DNA from: Pelagibacteraceae bacterium AG-359-O02
GTDB taxonomy: Bacteria; Pseudomonadota; Alphaproteobacteria; Pelagibacterales; Pelagibacteraceae
Assembly: GCA_003280485.1 (NCBI GenBank)
Contig: QCEU01000002.1
Span: 92,406-156,405, forward strand
DNA: 64,000 bases
Direction: 5' to 3'
Each line of letters starts with the position of its first letter. Positions within the stretch are counted from its first letter, which is position 1. Under the pieces are notes generated by a model. That model ran no database searches and was not told the origin of the DNA. It saw nothing but the letters and a program-made list of their open reading frames with translations. Position numbers and translations under genes: made by a program. Positions 1 through 9,309 of the stretch are shown piece after piece.

Positions 1-1192
1 TAAAACTTAATAAAACAAATATATTAATAGATAAATCAAATATATATAAACCCAAGAATGTAGCAATTAGACTTACAGGTAAAGCTATTGCAGGAACAAT
101 GACTGCTTTTAAATTTCCTAAAAATAAATAAATTATTATTACAACAAGTATAAAGGCTATAGCTAAAGTTTTATAAACCTCATTTATTGCCTCGCCAATA
201 TAAGTAGCTCTATTAAAAGCTATTTCCAAATTTAAATCACCAGGTAAAGTTTTTCTAATTTCTTTGATTTTTTTTTCAACATCTTTTGATAATTCAACAG
301 TTGAAGCTCCACTTCTTGCATAAATTCCTATACCCATGGTTTTTAAATTTAGTGCTCCTTTACTTTGTGCTCTAAATAAAACTTTCTCTGTGACAGGACC
401 TAATTCTAAATTAGCAATATCAGATAGTCTTACAATGTTATCTTTAGCTTTCTTAATTGGGAGTTCTTTAAGTTTATCTAAGTCATTATATGATTTATCG
501 ATATTGATAGTTAAATCTATATTTTCAGCCTCAAGTGTACCTGCCGGTAATCGAACATTTTCATTTCTTAAAGATCTTTCTACTTCTTGAATAGTTAAGT
601 TATTTGCAGCTAATTTGATTGGATCTATCCATACTCTTATACTCTGTTCTCTAAGGCCGCCTGTTCTTATTCGGCCAACATTTTTAATGCTAGAAAACTG
701 ATCAACTAAATATCGTTCTGCATAATCTCCAAGCTCAAGATCACTCCAGGTTTCTGAAGATAAAGCAAGCCACATTGTAGTTGTAAAACCCGCAGATTGT
801 TTAAGTATTCTAGGGGCCTCAGACTCAGCGGGTAATCTTCCGACAATTCTTGCAACTCTCTCTCTTACATCGTTTGCGGCATTATCAAGGTCAATATCAG
901 TGTCAAATTCGATATTTATAGTACTTTTTCCATTTTCTGATTTAGCGTCTATATTTTTTATTCCCTCTGCACCACCTATAACTTCCTCTATTACTTGTGT
1001 TACCTCTTCATCAACAATAGGAGCTGACGCTGAGGCATATTCCACTTGAACTTGAACCACAGGGGGTTGCAGACCAGATGGGAGTTCTCTCACAGGTAAC
1101 TTTGAAAAAACAAAAGTTCCGAAGACGACCAATATCAAGGATAGTACCCACGACAATGCAGGTCTCCTAATACTAACATCAGTTAAATACAT
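1..1192 (-). CDS. RND/HAE1-family efflux permease, partial (C-terminus beyond window)
   Basis: Minus-strand reading frame from ATG at 1192 (MYLTDVSIRRPALSWVLSLILVVFGTFVFSKLPVRELP...) open to the left edge; AcrB-like N-terminus. Absent from the ORF track because it is truncated. Confidence 0.9.
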   Translation of the reverse strand, partial: MYLTDVSIRRPALSWVLSLILVVFGTFVFSKLPVRELPSGLQPPVVQVQVEYASASAPIVDEEVTQVIEEVIGGAEGIKNIDAKSENGKSTINIEFDTDIDLDNAANDVRERVARIVGRLPAESEAPRILKQSAGFTTTMWLALSSETWSDLELGDYAERYLVDQFSSIKNVGRIRTGGLREQSIRVWIDPIKLAANNLTIQEVERSLRNENVRLPAGTLEAENIDLTINIDKSYNDLDKLKELPIKKAKDNIVRLSDIANLELGPVTEKVLFRAQSKGALNLKTMGIGIYARSGASTVELSKDVEKKIKEIRKTLPGDLNLEIAFNRATYIGEAINEVYKTLAIAFILVVIIIYLFLGNLKAVIVPAIALPVSLIATFLGLYIFDLSINIFVLLSF

Positions 1193-1196
1193 TTAA

Positions 1197-2117
1197 TTAT
1201 TTACTCTTATTTTCTTTTTTTTCCCAACTAGACTTACTTTTTTTTTCGCCATCTTTAATAGGTTTAATTTTTCCATTGGGTCTTACTTTTTTTAATCCTT
1301 CAGCAACAACTATGTCACCCTCGTTTAAACCAGACTCTACTTCAAGATAACCTTTGTTTCTGTTACCAACAGTGACCTCAACTCTTTTAGTTACATTCTC
1401 ATTGTCTACTTTATAAATATAAACCTTGTTACCTTCTAAAATTACACTTGTATCTGGTATTCCTAACGAAACTCTCTCATTATATTTTATTGTGACTTCC
1501 ATTAAAGCACCAGGTAAAATCTCAGAATTTGAATTTTGCATTTTAACTCTAAGTCTTAAAGATCTGTTGCTTACATCAATTTTGCTAGCTAAAGAGTCTA
1601 CTATTCCGTTATAAGTTTTATTTTTATTACCAGAAAATTTTACATCAACACCAAGTCCTTTTTTTACGAACGGTGCGAATACTTCTGGAACATCAACATC
1701 AATGAATAAAGAAGATGCATCCTCTATATCAATTACAACAGAACTTTCCGAAACATTAATATCATCAGAAAAGTTTCTTTTACCAATTACTCCATCGAAA
1801 GGTGCTACTAAAGTTCTATTTTTTAATTTTGCGATAACATCACCAGACTTAACTTTAGTATTATATTTGATTTCTTCAAGAATTTCGTATTTTTCAATAT
1901 TGTATGACTGTGTTTTAATTGGAACCGCTGTTCCAAAAGTTTCAATGATATTTTGAAATTTTCTTTGCTCAACTGTTTTAACTATAATGCCCGGTGGTGG
2001 TCTTTTGCTAAATTTCTTTTTAAAGTGGTTTCCAATCATTGTACGGGCAATGATCACACCTGCAATAATTAGAAAAAAAATTACTATTATTGATGTTATT
2101 TTAGTAGATCTTTTCAT
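1197..2117 (-). CDS. RND periplasmic adaptor (HlyD/MFP family)
   Basis: N-terminal TM, lipoyl/beta-barrel motifs (VKSGDVIAKL, APFDGVIG), directly upstream of the RND permease. Confidence 0.88.
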   Translation of the reverse strand: MKRSTKITSIIVIFFLIIAGVIIARTMIGNHFKKKFSKRPPPGIIVKTVEQRKFQNIIETFGTAVPIKTQSYNIEKYEILEEIKYNTKVKSGDVIAKLKNRTLVAPFDGVIGKRNFSDDINVSESSVVIDIEDASSLFIDVDVPEVFAPFVKKGLGVDVKFSGNKNKTYNGIVDSLASKIDVSNRSLRLRVKMQNSNSEILPGALMEVTIKYNERVSLGIPDTSVILEGNKVYIYKVDNENVTKRVEVTVGNRNKGYLEVESGLNEGDIVVAEGLKKVRPNGKIKPIKDGEKKSKSSWEKKENKSK

Positions 2118-2119
2118 TT

Positions 2120-2935
2120 TTATATTCTTCCATATTCAGCCCATGAACCATCATAAACTGTAGGAGAATATGTATTATTTACTAGGGAATATGCAAGACC
2201 TAAAACACATGCTGTTATACCAGATCCACATGAAAAAACTCTTTTATCATCATTTAAATCAATAATTTCGCTGAACTTTTTTGAGATCTCACTTACCCCT
2301 TTAAAAGTATTGTCTGAGCTATTTATAATTTCTTTAAATGGAAGACATAAAGAGTTTGGAATAGATCCACTCCTCACATTCTTCCTGGGATCTGGAACAC
2401 TTCCATTAAATCTTTCCATACTTCTAGCGTCGATTACAGTAAAATTTTTTTTTTCAATATTTTCATTTATTTCAAAAATACTTTTAACCATATTTTTATT
2501 TTCTTTTGCTCTGTAGGTTGAATTATTTAAAATTGTCTTTTCACTTGTCGTTTTCCTATATTCAATTAACCATTTTTTTAAACCACCATCTAAAACACTT
2601 ACTAAGTGTTTATCATGACCAAAATAAATAAAGTTGTACCAACCTCTACATGAACTTAGAACATCAGAGTTATCATAAATTACAATTCTATCGGTATTTG
2701 ATATGCCCATTGAAGATACTATCTCTTCCCATTTTTCTTTTGTAGGAAGCATGTGGGGTAAATCTGTATCTTGATTTGAATTCTTGTCTAAGTCAAAAAA
2801 AATTGCTCCAGGAATATGATTTTTCATGTATTCCTCTTCAGGATTTCTATCAATTCCTGGCATATGCCACGAACAGTCAATTATTTTTACTGCACTTAGA
2901 TTCTTTTCCAACCAATCTGATGATACAAGTGACAT
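2120..2935 (-). CDS. sseA: Sulfurtransferase (tandem rhodanese, 3-mercaptopyruvate sulfurtransferase-like)
   Basis: Two rhodanese domains; FSCGSGITACV active-site loop. Confidence 0.88.
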   Translation of the reverse strand: MSLVSSDWLEKNLSAVKIIDCSWHMPGIDRNPEEEYMKNHIPGAIFFDLDKNSNQDTDLPHMLPTKEKWEEIVSSMGISNTDRIVIYDNSDVLSSCRGWYNFIYFGHDKHLVSVLDGGLKKWLIEYRKTTSEKTILNNSTYRAKENKNMVKSIFEINENIEKKNFTVIDARSMERFNGSVPDPRKNVRSGSIPNSLCLPFKEIINSSDNTFKGVSEISKKFSEIIDLNDDKRVFSCGSGITACVLGLAYSLVNNTYSPTVYDGSWAEYGRI

Positions 2936-2936
2936 T

Positions 2937-3380
2937 CTATCTTTTTTCTAAATACTTTTGATGATACTCTTCAGCAGTACAGTAATTTTTCAACTCAGAT
3001 AGCTTAGTTACAACTTTTCCAGATAACTTTAAATTTTCTTCGTCTATTACTTTTTGAGCAATATTTTTTTGTTCTTCATTAAGGTAGAAGATTTCACTTC
3101 TGTATTGTGTTCCAAAATCGGGACCTTGAGAGTTTAGTGTAGTTGGATCATGAAATTCAAAAAATCTCTTAATTATTTGCTCGTATGTAATGACTTTAGG
3201 ATCAAATTCTAATTTTACAGCTTCCGCATGATTAGTTGTTCCTGTACAAACTTCTCTATAGTTTGTGTTAGGACTGTTTCCTCCACAATATCCAACCTCT
3301 GTTCTGTAGATGCCATCTAATTGTCCATATTTTTTTTCTGGACCCCAGAAACATCCCAAAGCTAAAACTGCTATTTCCAT
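2937..3380 (-). CDS. msrA: Peptide-methionine (S)-S-oxide reductase MsrA
   Basis: ALGCFWGPEKKYGQLDGIYRTEVGYCGG motif. Confidence 0.95.
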   Translation of the reverse strand: MEIAVLALGCFWGPEKKYGQLDGIYRTEVGYCGGNSPNTNYREVCTGTTNHAEAVKLEFDPKVITYEQIIKRFFEFHDPTTLNSQGPDFGTQYRSEIFYLNEEQKNIAQKVIDEENLKLSGKVVTKLSELKNYCTAEEYHQKYLEKR

Positions 3381-3414
3381 AGATTAATGTTATAATAATA
3401 ATATAATCTAATCC

Positions 3415-4296
3415 ATGTTATCTAGAAATCAATTAGGCTTTTTGTACATGTTTCTGTCTGTGTGTGCATTTTCAATGATGGATTTACTTGTTAAGTGGTC
3501 TGAAAATTATCCTGTTGGTGAAGTTCTTTTTTTTAGAGGAATTTGCGGACTAATACCTATATTTTTTTTAATACCAAAAGAAAACTACACAAATTTTTAT
3601 AAAACAGATCGACCTAAATTACATTTCTTTAGATGTACTGCAGGATTAATGGCAATAGTATCAGTATTTATTGCACTAAGAAATTTACCTTTGGCAACGG
3701 TTGTGGGTATCTCATTTGCTGCACCAATTTTTGCAACAATTTTATCAATTTATTTTTTGTCAGAAAAAATTGGTAAATATCGTTGGTTAGCAGTTTTGAT
3801 CGGTTTCATAGGTGTAATAATTATTACTCAACCAGGTATTTCGAATTTAAATTTTTATTATATTTACCCAATAATTTTTTGTTTAGGAATGTCATATGTT
3901 GCAATTGCTATCAGGCAGTTATCTTCATCCGAACCAGTTTGGCTTATTTCTTTTTATTTTTCAGTAGCGATATCTATTTTAGGTTTGTTTACAATTCCAT
4001 TTGGATGGGTAATGCCTTCATTAATAGATTTTATTCTTTTGTGTATGATTGGTTTGCTTGGAGGTATTGCTAATTTACTACTTGGACAATCTTATAAACT
4101 TTCAGAAGTTTCTTTAGTTACTCCACTTAAGTATTTAAGCTTAGTATTTGCAATTATATTTGGTTATTTTATTTGGAATGAAATACCATCTTATAAAACT
4201 TTATTGGGTTCATTACTTGTAGTGTTATCTTCATTAATTATATTTAGAAGAGAAATCTATTTGAAAAAACCAAACTTAATTTTTAAAAATGAGTAA
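3415..4296 (+). CDS. DMT/EamA-family transporter
   Basis: Ten predicted TM helices, EamA repeat pattern. Confidence 0.85.
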   Translation: MLSRNQLGFLYMFLSVCAFSMMDLLVKWSENYPVGEVLFFRGICGLIPIFFLIPKENYTNFYKTDRPKLHFFRCTAGLMAIVSVFIALRNLPLATVVGISFAAPIFATILSIYFLSEKIGKYRWLAVLIGFIGVIIITQPGISNLNFYYIYPIIFCLGMSYVAIAIRQLSSSEPVWLISFYFSVAISILGLFTIPFGWVMPSLIDFILLCMIGLLGGIANLLLGQSYKLSEVSLVTPLKYLSLVFAIIFGYFIWNEIPSYKTLLGSLLVVLSSLIIFRREIYLKKPNLIFKNE

Positions 4297-4912
4297 ACCC
4301 CCAATTTATTGGTCAAAGGCAGTAAAGCATCTTTCTAAGGATAAGATAATGAATAAACTTATTTCTAAATACAAAGATAAAACATTAACAACAAGAAAAG
4401 ATATTTTTTTATCTCTATGTAAAAGTATAATAGGACAACAGATAAGTGTCGCTGCAGCAAATTCTGTATTTTTAAAGTTTAAAAAAGAATGTAGAGGAAA
4501 GATAAATCCAAAAGTAGTTAATGCTATTACCTCGGTTCGATTGAAAAAATGTGGTTTAAGCAGACAAAAAGTTAGAGGAATTAAAGAGTTGTCAAAAAAA
4601 TTTGTAAATAAAACATTTAATCCAAGAGTTATAAAAAAAATGGGAGACGAAGAGGCAATTCTTTATTTATCTGAGTTAAGACAAATAGGTAGATGGTCTG
4701 CAGAGATGATATTACTATTTACTTACAATAGATCCAACATATGGCCCGTTCAAGATATTGGTTTACTTAGAGCTATTTCAAACAATTATAGGAAAAGCTA
4801 TTTACCACCCATGAGTTATGTAAATCGATTGAAAAAGAGGTTTTCTCCTTATTGTTCCGTAGCTACTTGGTATTTATGGCGTTCCATAGATGATGAGCCT
4901 ATACAATATTAA
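4289..4912 (+). CDS. DNA-3-methyladenine glycosylase II-like (HhH-GPD)
   Basis: SLCKSIIGQQISVAAA ... LRQIGRWSAEMILLF ... WPVQDIGL. Confidence 0.85.
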   Translation: MSKPPIYWSKAVKHLSKDKIMNKLISKYKDKTLTTRKDIFLSLCKSIIGQQISVAAANSVFLKFKKECRGKINPKVVNAITSVRLKKCGLSRQKVRGIKELSKKFVNKTFNPRVIKKMGDEEAILYLSELRQIGRWSAEMILLFTYNRSNIWPVQDIGLLRAISNNYRKSYLPPMSYVNRLKKRFSPYCSVATWYLWRSIDDEPIQY

Positions 4913-5196
4913 GTGCCTTCAACTATTTGATGATGTCTTACAGCATGGCCTTTAATAACGTCTAGTGCTTCCTGGTATTCTGGGGAATCATAAAATTCTA
5001 TTGCTGTATTGTAATCTCGAAATTCAACTACAGTTGTTCTAGGAGAGTTTATTCCTTCATTTGTTCTATTTTTTCCACCTCTAATTATAAATATCCCTGA
5101 GTATTTATCTGCAGCTATCTTGGCTTTTAGTGCATATTCCTTTAGTTTTTCCTCACTATTAATTTTTTCCCAAACACAAACTACGTAACCTTTCAT
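4909..5196 (-). CDS. DUF1330 family protein
   Basis: RGGK ... VVEF.....A..FYDSPEYQEA pattern. Confidence 0.8.
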   Translation of the reverse strand: MKGYVVCVWEKINSEEKLKEYALKAKIAADKYSGIFIIRGGKNRTNEGINSPRTTVVEFRDYNTAIEFYDSPEYQEALDVIKGHAVRHHQIVEGT

Positions 5197-5244
5197 AATT
5201 TTTCTTTATTTATCATTATATTATCAATTTTTACTTTATCAAAT

Positions 5245-5541
5245 TTATTGATGTTCTACTCCTTCAACAATAAACATTATTCTCTTAGTTGTATCCTCTG
5301 CATGAGTCCAAGCAGATTTATATTCATTTGACTCGTGGCATGACATAGCATCATTGTAAGTCGGAAACTCCCATATTACAGTACGCAAAACGTTTGGGCC
5401 GCTAAATGACTTTAATTTTCCACCTCTAACTACTGGTTTTCCCCCATAACTTTTTATTATATGAACAGCCTTTTCTCCATATTTTTTTAAGTTATCCTGG
5501 CTTGAGATTTCTAAGTATAAACTTATCCAATAAGTTTTCAT
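5245..5541 (-). CDS. DUF1330 family protein (paralogue of the previous ORF)
   Basis: VVRGGK ... WEFPTYNDAMSCHESNEYKSAW. Confidence 0.78.
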   Translation of the reverse strand: MKTYWISLYLEISSQDNLKKYGEKAVHIIKSYGGKPVVRGGKLKSFSGPNVLRTVIWEFPTYNDAMSCHESNEYKSAWTHAEDTTKRIMFIVEGVEHQ

Positions 5542-5584
5542 ATTTATCCTTTTTTAATATTTTTATTTATGATACCAAATTTTT

Positions 5585-6109
5585 ATGGCTGATAAATTAA
5601 TAATTTCATATGAGGAATATAAAAAGGTCGTCGAAAAACTTGCTTTAGAAATTGAAAAAAAATATAAGCCAACAGTATTAGTTGGTATCATGAGAGGTGC
5701 AGCTCCAATTATAGATATTTTATCTAGAATTTTTAAATTACCTACTGCTTATGTTGTAATTCAAAGTTATTCCGGTGATACGGTTCAAGATAAACAAGGG
5801 GAGCTAATATTTGCAAGAGATATAAGTGCAATTGCAACTAACGAAGATTTTAAAAAAGTACTGTTAGTAGATGATCTATCAGACACCGGACTTACCTTAA
5901 ATAAAAGTATAGAGTGGCTTAAAGAATATGATCCTGTTAAGGACTACATAAGTGAAATAAAAACAGCGTGTCTTTGGAAAAAAAAATCTTCCACTTTTAC
6001 ACCTGATTTCTGTCCAATTTTATTAGATAATGATCCATGGATTGTTCAACCATCAGAGTATTATGATGAAATTGATATAGATGGTTTGAAAAAAAAGTAT
6101 TCTAAATAA
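5585..6109 (+). CDS. Phosphoribosyltransferase (hypoxanthine/xanthine PRT-like)
   Basis: PRPP-binding motif VLLVDDLSDTGLTL. Confidence 0.85.
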   Translation: MADKLIISYEEYKKVVEKLALEIEKKYKPTVLVGIMRGAAPIIDILSRIFKLPTAYVVIQSYSGDTVQDKQGELIFARDISAIATNEDFKKVLLVDDLSDTGLTLNKSIEWLKEYDPVKDYISEIKTACLWKKKSSTFTPDFCPILLDNDPWIVQPSEYYDEIDIDGLKKKYSK

Positions 6110-6110
6110 A

Positions 6111-6136
6111 AAAAGGCCAGACTAAGCTGGCCTTTA
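6111..6136. terminator. Bidirectional intrinsic terminator
   Basis: AAAGGCCAG-ACTAAG-CTGGCCTTT hairpin flanked by A and T tracts between convergent genes. Confidence 0.85.
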
Positions 6137-6160
6137 ATTTTAATCTTTTGATAAATTTTC

Positions 6161-7225
6161 TTATTTTGGAATGTCTCCTTCTACTCCTTTAACGTAAACA
6201 TTCATTCCGGCTAGCATTCCATCGTCTGCTACAGCACCTTCGGCTACAAGAATATTTCCTTTTTGATCATAAATTGGACCAGTAAATGAGTGAACTTTTC
6301 CTGAAGCTAAGTCTTTTTGAAGTTGTTCCACTTCTTTTACTAAGTCACTTCCCATGGCAGAATTATATGGTGCCATTGCTACCATTCCTTCTTTTAATCC
6401 ATGCCAAGTATCTTGTTGTTTCCAAGTGCCATCTCTTGCTGCAATTGATCTTTCTACATAGTAAGGCGCCCAATCGTCTATAATTGACGTTAATATGGAT
6501 TTTGGAGCGAATCTTTGCATATCACTTGCTTGACCAAAAGACCAAACTCCTGCTTTTTCTGCAACTTGTACCGGAGCAGTACTGTCAGTATGTTGCATAA
6601 TTATATCTGCACCTTGATCAATCAAAGCTTGAGCTGCTTCAGATTCTTTTCCGGGATCGTACCAAGTGAAAACCCAAACAATTTTTGTTTTAATATCAGG
6701 ATTTACTTTTTGAGCGGCTAATGTCATTGCATTAATTCCTCTTATAACCTCAGGAATTGGAAAAGAAGCAATGTATCCGATAGTATTTGTCTTTGTCATC
6801 TTTCCAGCCATATGCCCTAATAAAGTTCTACCTTCATAAAACCTTGCAGAATATGTAGAAACATTTGAATGCTCTCTTTTGTAACCAGTTGCATGTTCAA
6901 ATTTTACATTTGGAAAATCTTTAGCAACCTTGTTTGTTGGATCCATATATCCAAAACTAGTCGTAAAGATTAGGTCGTGACCAGATTGTGCTAATTGTCT
7001 TATAACTCTTTCTGCATCAGCACCCTCAGGGACACTTTCTACATAAGTAGTTTTTATTCCCAAAGCTTCCACTGCATTTCTTCCTTCATGATGTTGGTAT
7101 GTCCATCCATGGTCTCCAGTTGGACCAACATAAACAAAACCAACTTTAAATTCTGCATTTGCATTTAAGCTAAAGCCAAGCAAAAATAATACAGAAATTA
7201 AACTTCTTAAAAATAGTTTATACAT
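6161..7225 (-). CDS. BMP-family ABC transporter substrate-binding protein
   Basis: Signal peptide; KVGFVYVGPTGDHGWTYQHHEG; Med/BMP-type fold motifs. Confidence 0.9.
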   Translation of the reverse strand: MYKLFLRSLISVLFLLGFSLNANAEFKVGFVYVGPTGDHGWTYQHHEGRNAVEALGIKTTYVESVPEGADAERVIRQLAQSGHDLIFTTSFGYMDPTNKVAKDFPNVKFEHATGYKREHSNVSTYSARFYEGRTLLGHMAGKMTKTNTIGYIASFPIPEVIRGINAMTLAAQKVNPDIKTKIVWVFTWYDPGKESEAAQALIDQGADIIMQHTDSTAPVQVAEKAGVWSFGQASDMQRFAPKSILTSIIDDWAPYYVERSIAARDGTWKQQDTWHGLKEGMVAMAPYNSAMGSDLVKEVEQLQKDLASGKVHSFTGPIYDQKGNILVAEGAVADDGMLAGMNVYVKGVEGDIPK

Positions 7226-7313
7226 TTGATTTCCCCTTTAAATTTAATTTTGTGATACTACAAACTAATCAATATTCTAATAAAAAAAAATATTTATTTT
7301 GGAATAGCTAACA

Positions 7314-8246
7314 TCACTTTTCCTTATAGAAGATTTGTCCTAGCGAAGTTGGTGTATTCAGTTTTATTTTTCTACTATCACGAGAAATTACAACTAAAAC
7401 TATTATTGTCATGATGTAAGGTAATGCACTTAATAATTGAACTGGAATTCTTAAGCCCACTGCCTGCATATGCAATTGTAAAATTGTAATTCCACCAAAT
7501 ATTAATGCACCTATAAGAACTTTAATTGGACTCCATGTTGCAAAAACTACTAAAGCTAGTGCAATCCATCCTCGTCCACCTGTCATATTCTCAATCCATT
7601 GAGGAGTGTATATTAATGACAGATATGCTCCTGCCAATCCACACATTGCACCTCCATAAAGAATGCAACTATATCTTACTAAAGTAACATTAATTCCTTG
7701 ATTTGAAGCTGAAACTGGCGAATCACCAACGGCTCTTACTATCAAACCTAATTTCGTTCTTTTTAAAAAATAATTTGTCAAAAAAGGTAATCCAAATGCA
7801 AAATATAATATAATTGAGTGACCAAAGAATACTGGACCTAAAAACGGAATACTTTCTTTTAAATTAACGAATAATAACGGAAATTCCTTTCCTGGAATTC
7901 CGACGAAATTCTTACCTATCATTGCTGACATTCCAATACCAAAGATAGTTAGCGCAAGACCTGTTGCTACGTGATTTGTAAGGAGTGATTGTGTAAGAAA
8001 TCCAAAAATAAGAGATATAATTAAACCTGACATCATAGAGCCTACTACTGCAAAAAATAAATTATCAGTCACTACCATTAAAGCAAATCCAGAGATTGCT
8101 CCAACGATCATCATTCCTTCTACCCCAAGATTTAAAACACCAGATCTCTCCGTAATTAATTCGCCAGATGCAGCAAGTATCAAAGGAACGGATGATGCCA
8201 TTATGGCACCAATTAAAATACCTATAAAATTTAAGTCAAAGCTCAT
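7314..8246 (-). CDS. ABC transporter permease (BMP-type nucleoside importer)
   Basis: GELITERSGVLNLGVEGMMI motif, multiple TM. Confidence 0.9.
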   Translation of the reverse strand: MSFDLNFIGILIGAIMASSVPLILAASGELITERSGVLNLGVEGMMIVGAISGFALMVVTDNLFFAVVGSMMSGLIISLIFGFLTQSLLTNHVATGLALTIFGIGMSAMIGKNFVGIPGKEFPLLFVNLKESIPFLGPVFFGHSIILYFAFGLPFLTNYFLKRTKLGLIVRAVGDSPVSASNQGINVTLVRYSCILYGGAMCGLAGAYLSLIYTPQWIENMTGGRGWIALALVVFATWSPIKVLIGALIFGGITILQLHMQAVGLRIPVQLLSALPYIMTIIVLVVISRDSRKIKLNTPTSLGQIFYKEK

Positions 8247-9309
8247 TTTTTTTTAAACCTAAAAATTTTATTTTAAAAAATAATAAATAATCAGACCCAA
8301 GAAGAAAAAATAAAATCATTCCTTGAAAAACTTGACCTGTATATTTTGGTACTTGCAAAAATATCTGAGCTGTTTCTGCTCCTAAATAAGTTAGAGCAAC
8401 AATTAGAGATGCAAAAATTATTCCAATTGGATTTAGTCTTCCTAAAAAAGCAACAATTATTGCCGTGAAGCCATAATCAGGGGAAATATTTCTATGTAAT
8501 TGTCCTATTGGCCCTGTTATCTCTCCTACACCCGCAAGACCAGCGCATGCTCCACTAATCATAAAAACAATAATAATCATTGTCTTACCTTTGAACCCTG
8601 CATATTTTGCAGTTTTTAAACTTAAGCCTGAAACTTTTATTTGAAAACCTAAATAAGTTTTGTACAAAATAAGCCAACTTAAGAATACAGTGATTAGAGT
8701 AATAAATATTCCAGCATGAATTCTTAAACCGTCAAATAAAATTGGCATTCTTGCAGAATCACTAAATTGTCTTGTCTCTGGAAAATTAAAACCTTCAGGA
8801 TTGCTCCAAGGACCAACCACTAAATAATCTAATAATAATTTTGCAACATAGACAAGCATTAAACTGACTAAAATTTCATTAGTATTAAAATAGGTTTTTA
8901 AAATTGCTGGTATCATTGCAAACAGCATCCCACCAATTGCTCCAGACAAAATAATTAATGGTAAAACATAAAATCCATCATGATTATAAAATAACAAAGC
9001 AACTCCGCCGCCGACTATTCCACCAAAAATCAGCTGACCCTCTGCACCAATATTCCAATTATTACTTTTAAAACAATAAGATAAACCTATCGCTATTAAA
9101 CAAAGCGGTGTAGCTTTTACCAAAAGTTCACTTAATCCGTATAAATCTGAAATTGGGGTAATAAAAAAAAATTTTAAAGCCTCAATAGGATTAAAACCTA
9201 AAATAAAAAAAATAATTCCACCACCAAATAATGTGAGAAAAATCGCTAAAACCGGTGTTAAAAAGTAAATTGATCGAGATACATCGTTACGCTTTTCAAT
9301 TTTAATCAA
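8236..9309 (-). CDS. ABC transporter permease (BMP-type nucleoside importer)
   Basis: NIGAEGQLIFGGI motif, multiple TM; overlaps flanking transporter genes. Confidence 0.9.
   Translation of the reverse strand: MIKIEKRNDVSRSIYFLTPVLAIFLTLFGGGIIFFILGFNPIEALKFFFITPISDLYGLSELLVKATPLCLIAIGLSYCFKSNNWNIGAEGQLIFGGIVGGGVALLFYNHDGFYVLPLIILSGAIGGMLFAMIPAILKTYFNTNEILVSLMLVYVAKLLLDYLVVGPWSNPEGFNFPETRQFSDSARMPILFDGLRIHAGIFITLITVFLSWLILYKTYLGFQIKVSGLSLKTAKYAGFKGKTMIIIVFMISGACAGLAGVGEITGPIGQLHRNISPDYGFTAIIVAFLGRLNPIGIIFASLIVALTYLGAETAQIFLQVPKYTGQVFQGMILFFLLGSDYLLFFKIKFLGLKKNEL

Noticed and set aside
336-590. 84-aa plus-strand ORF
   Set aside because: Antisense to the truncated RND permease gene, which has clear homology on the minus strand
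3783-4073. 96-aa plus-strand ORF within the EamA gene
   Set aside because: Alternative frame of a well-supported gene, no recognisable motifs
7226-7313. 88-bp gap before the BMP gene as a riboswitch
   Set aside because: No stable conserved-looking stem found by eye; only A/T-rich weak pairings
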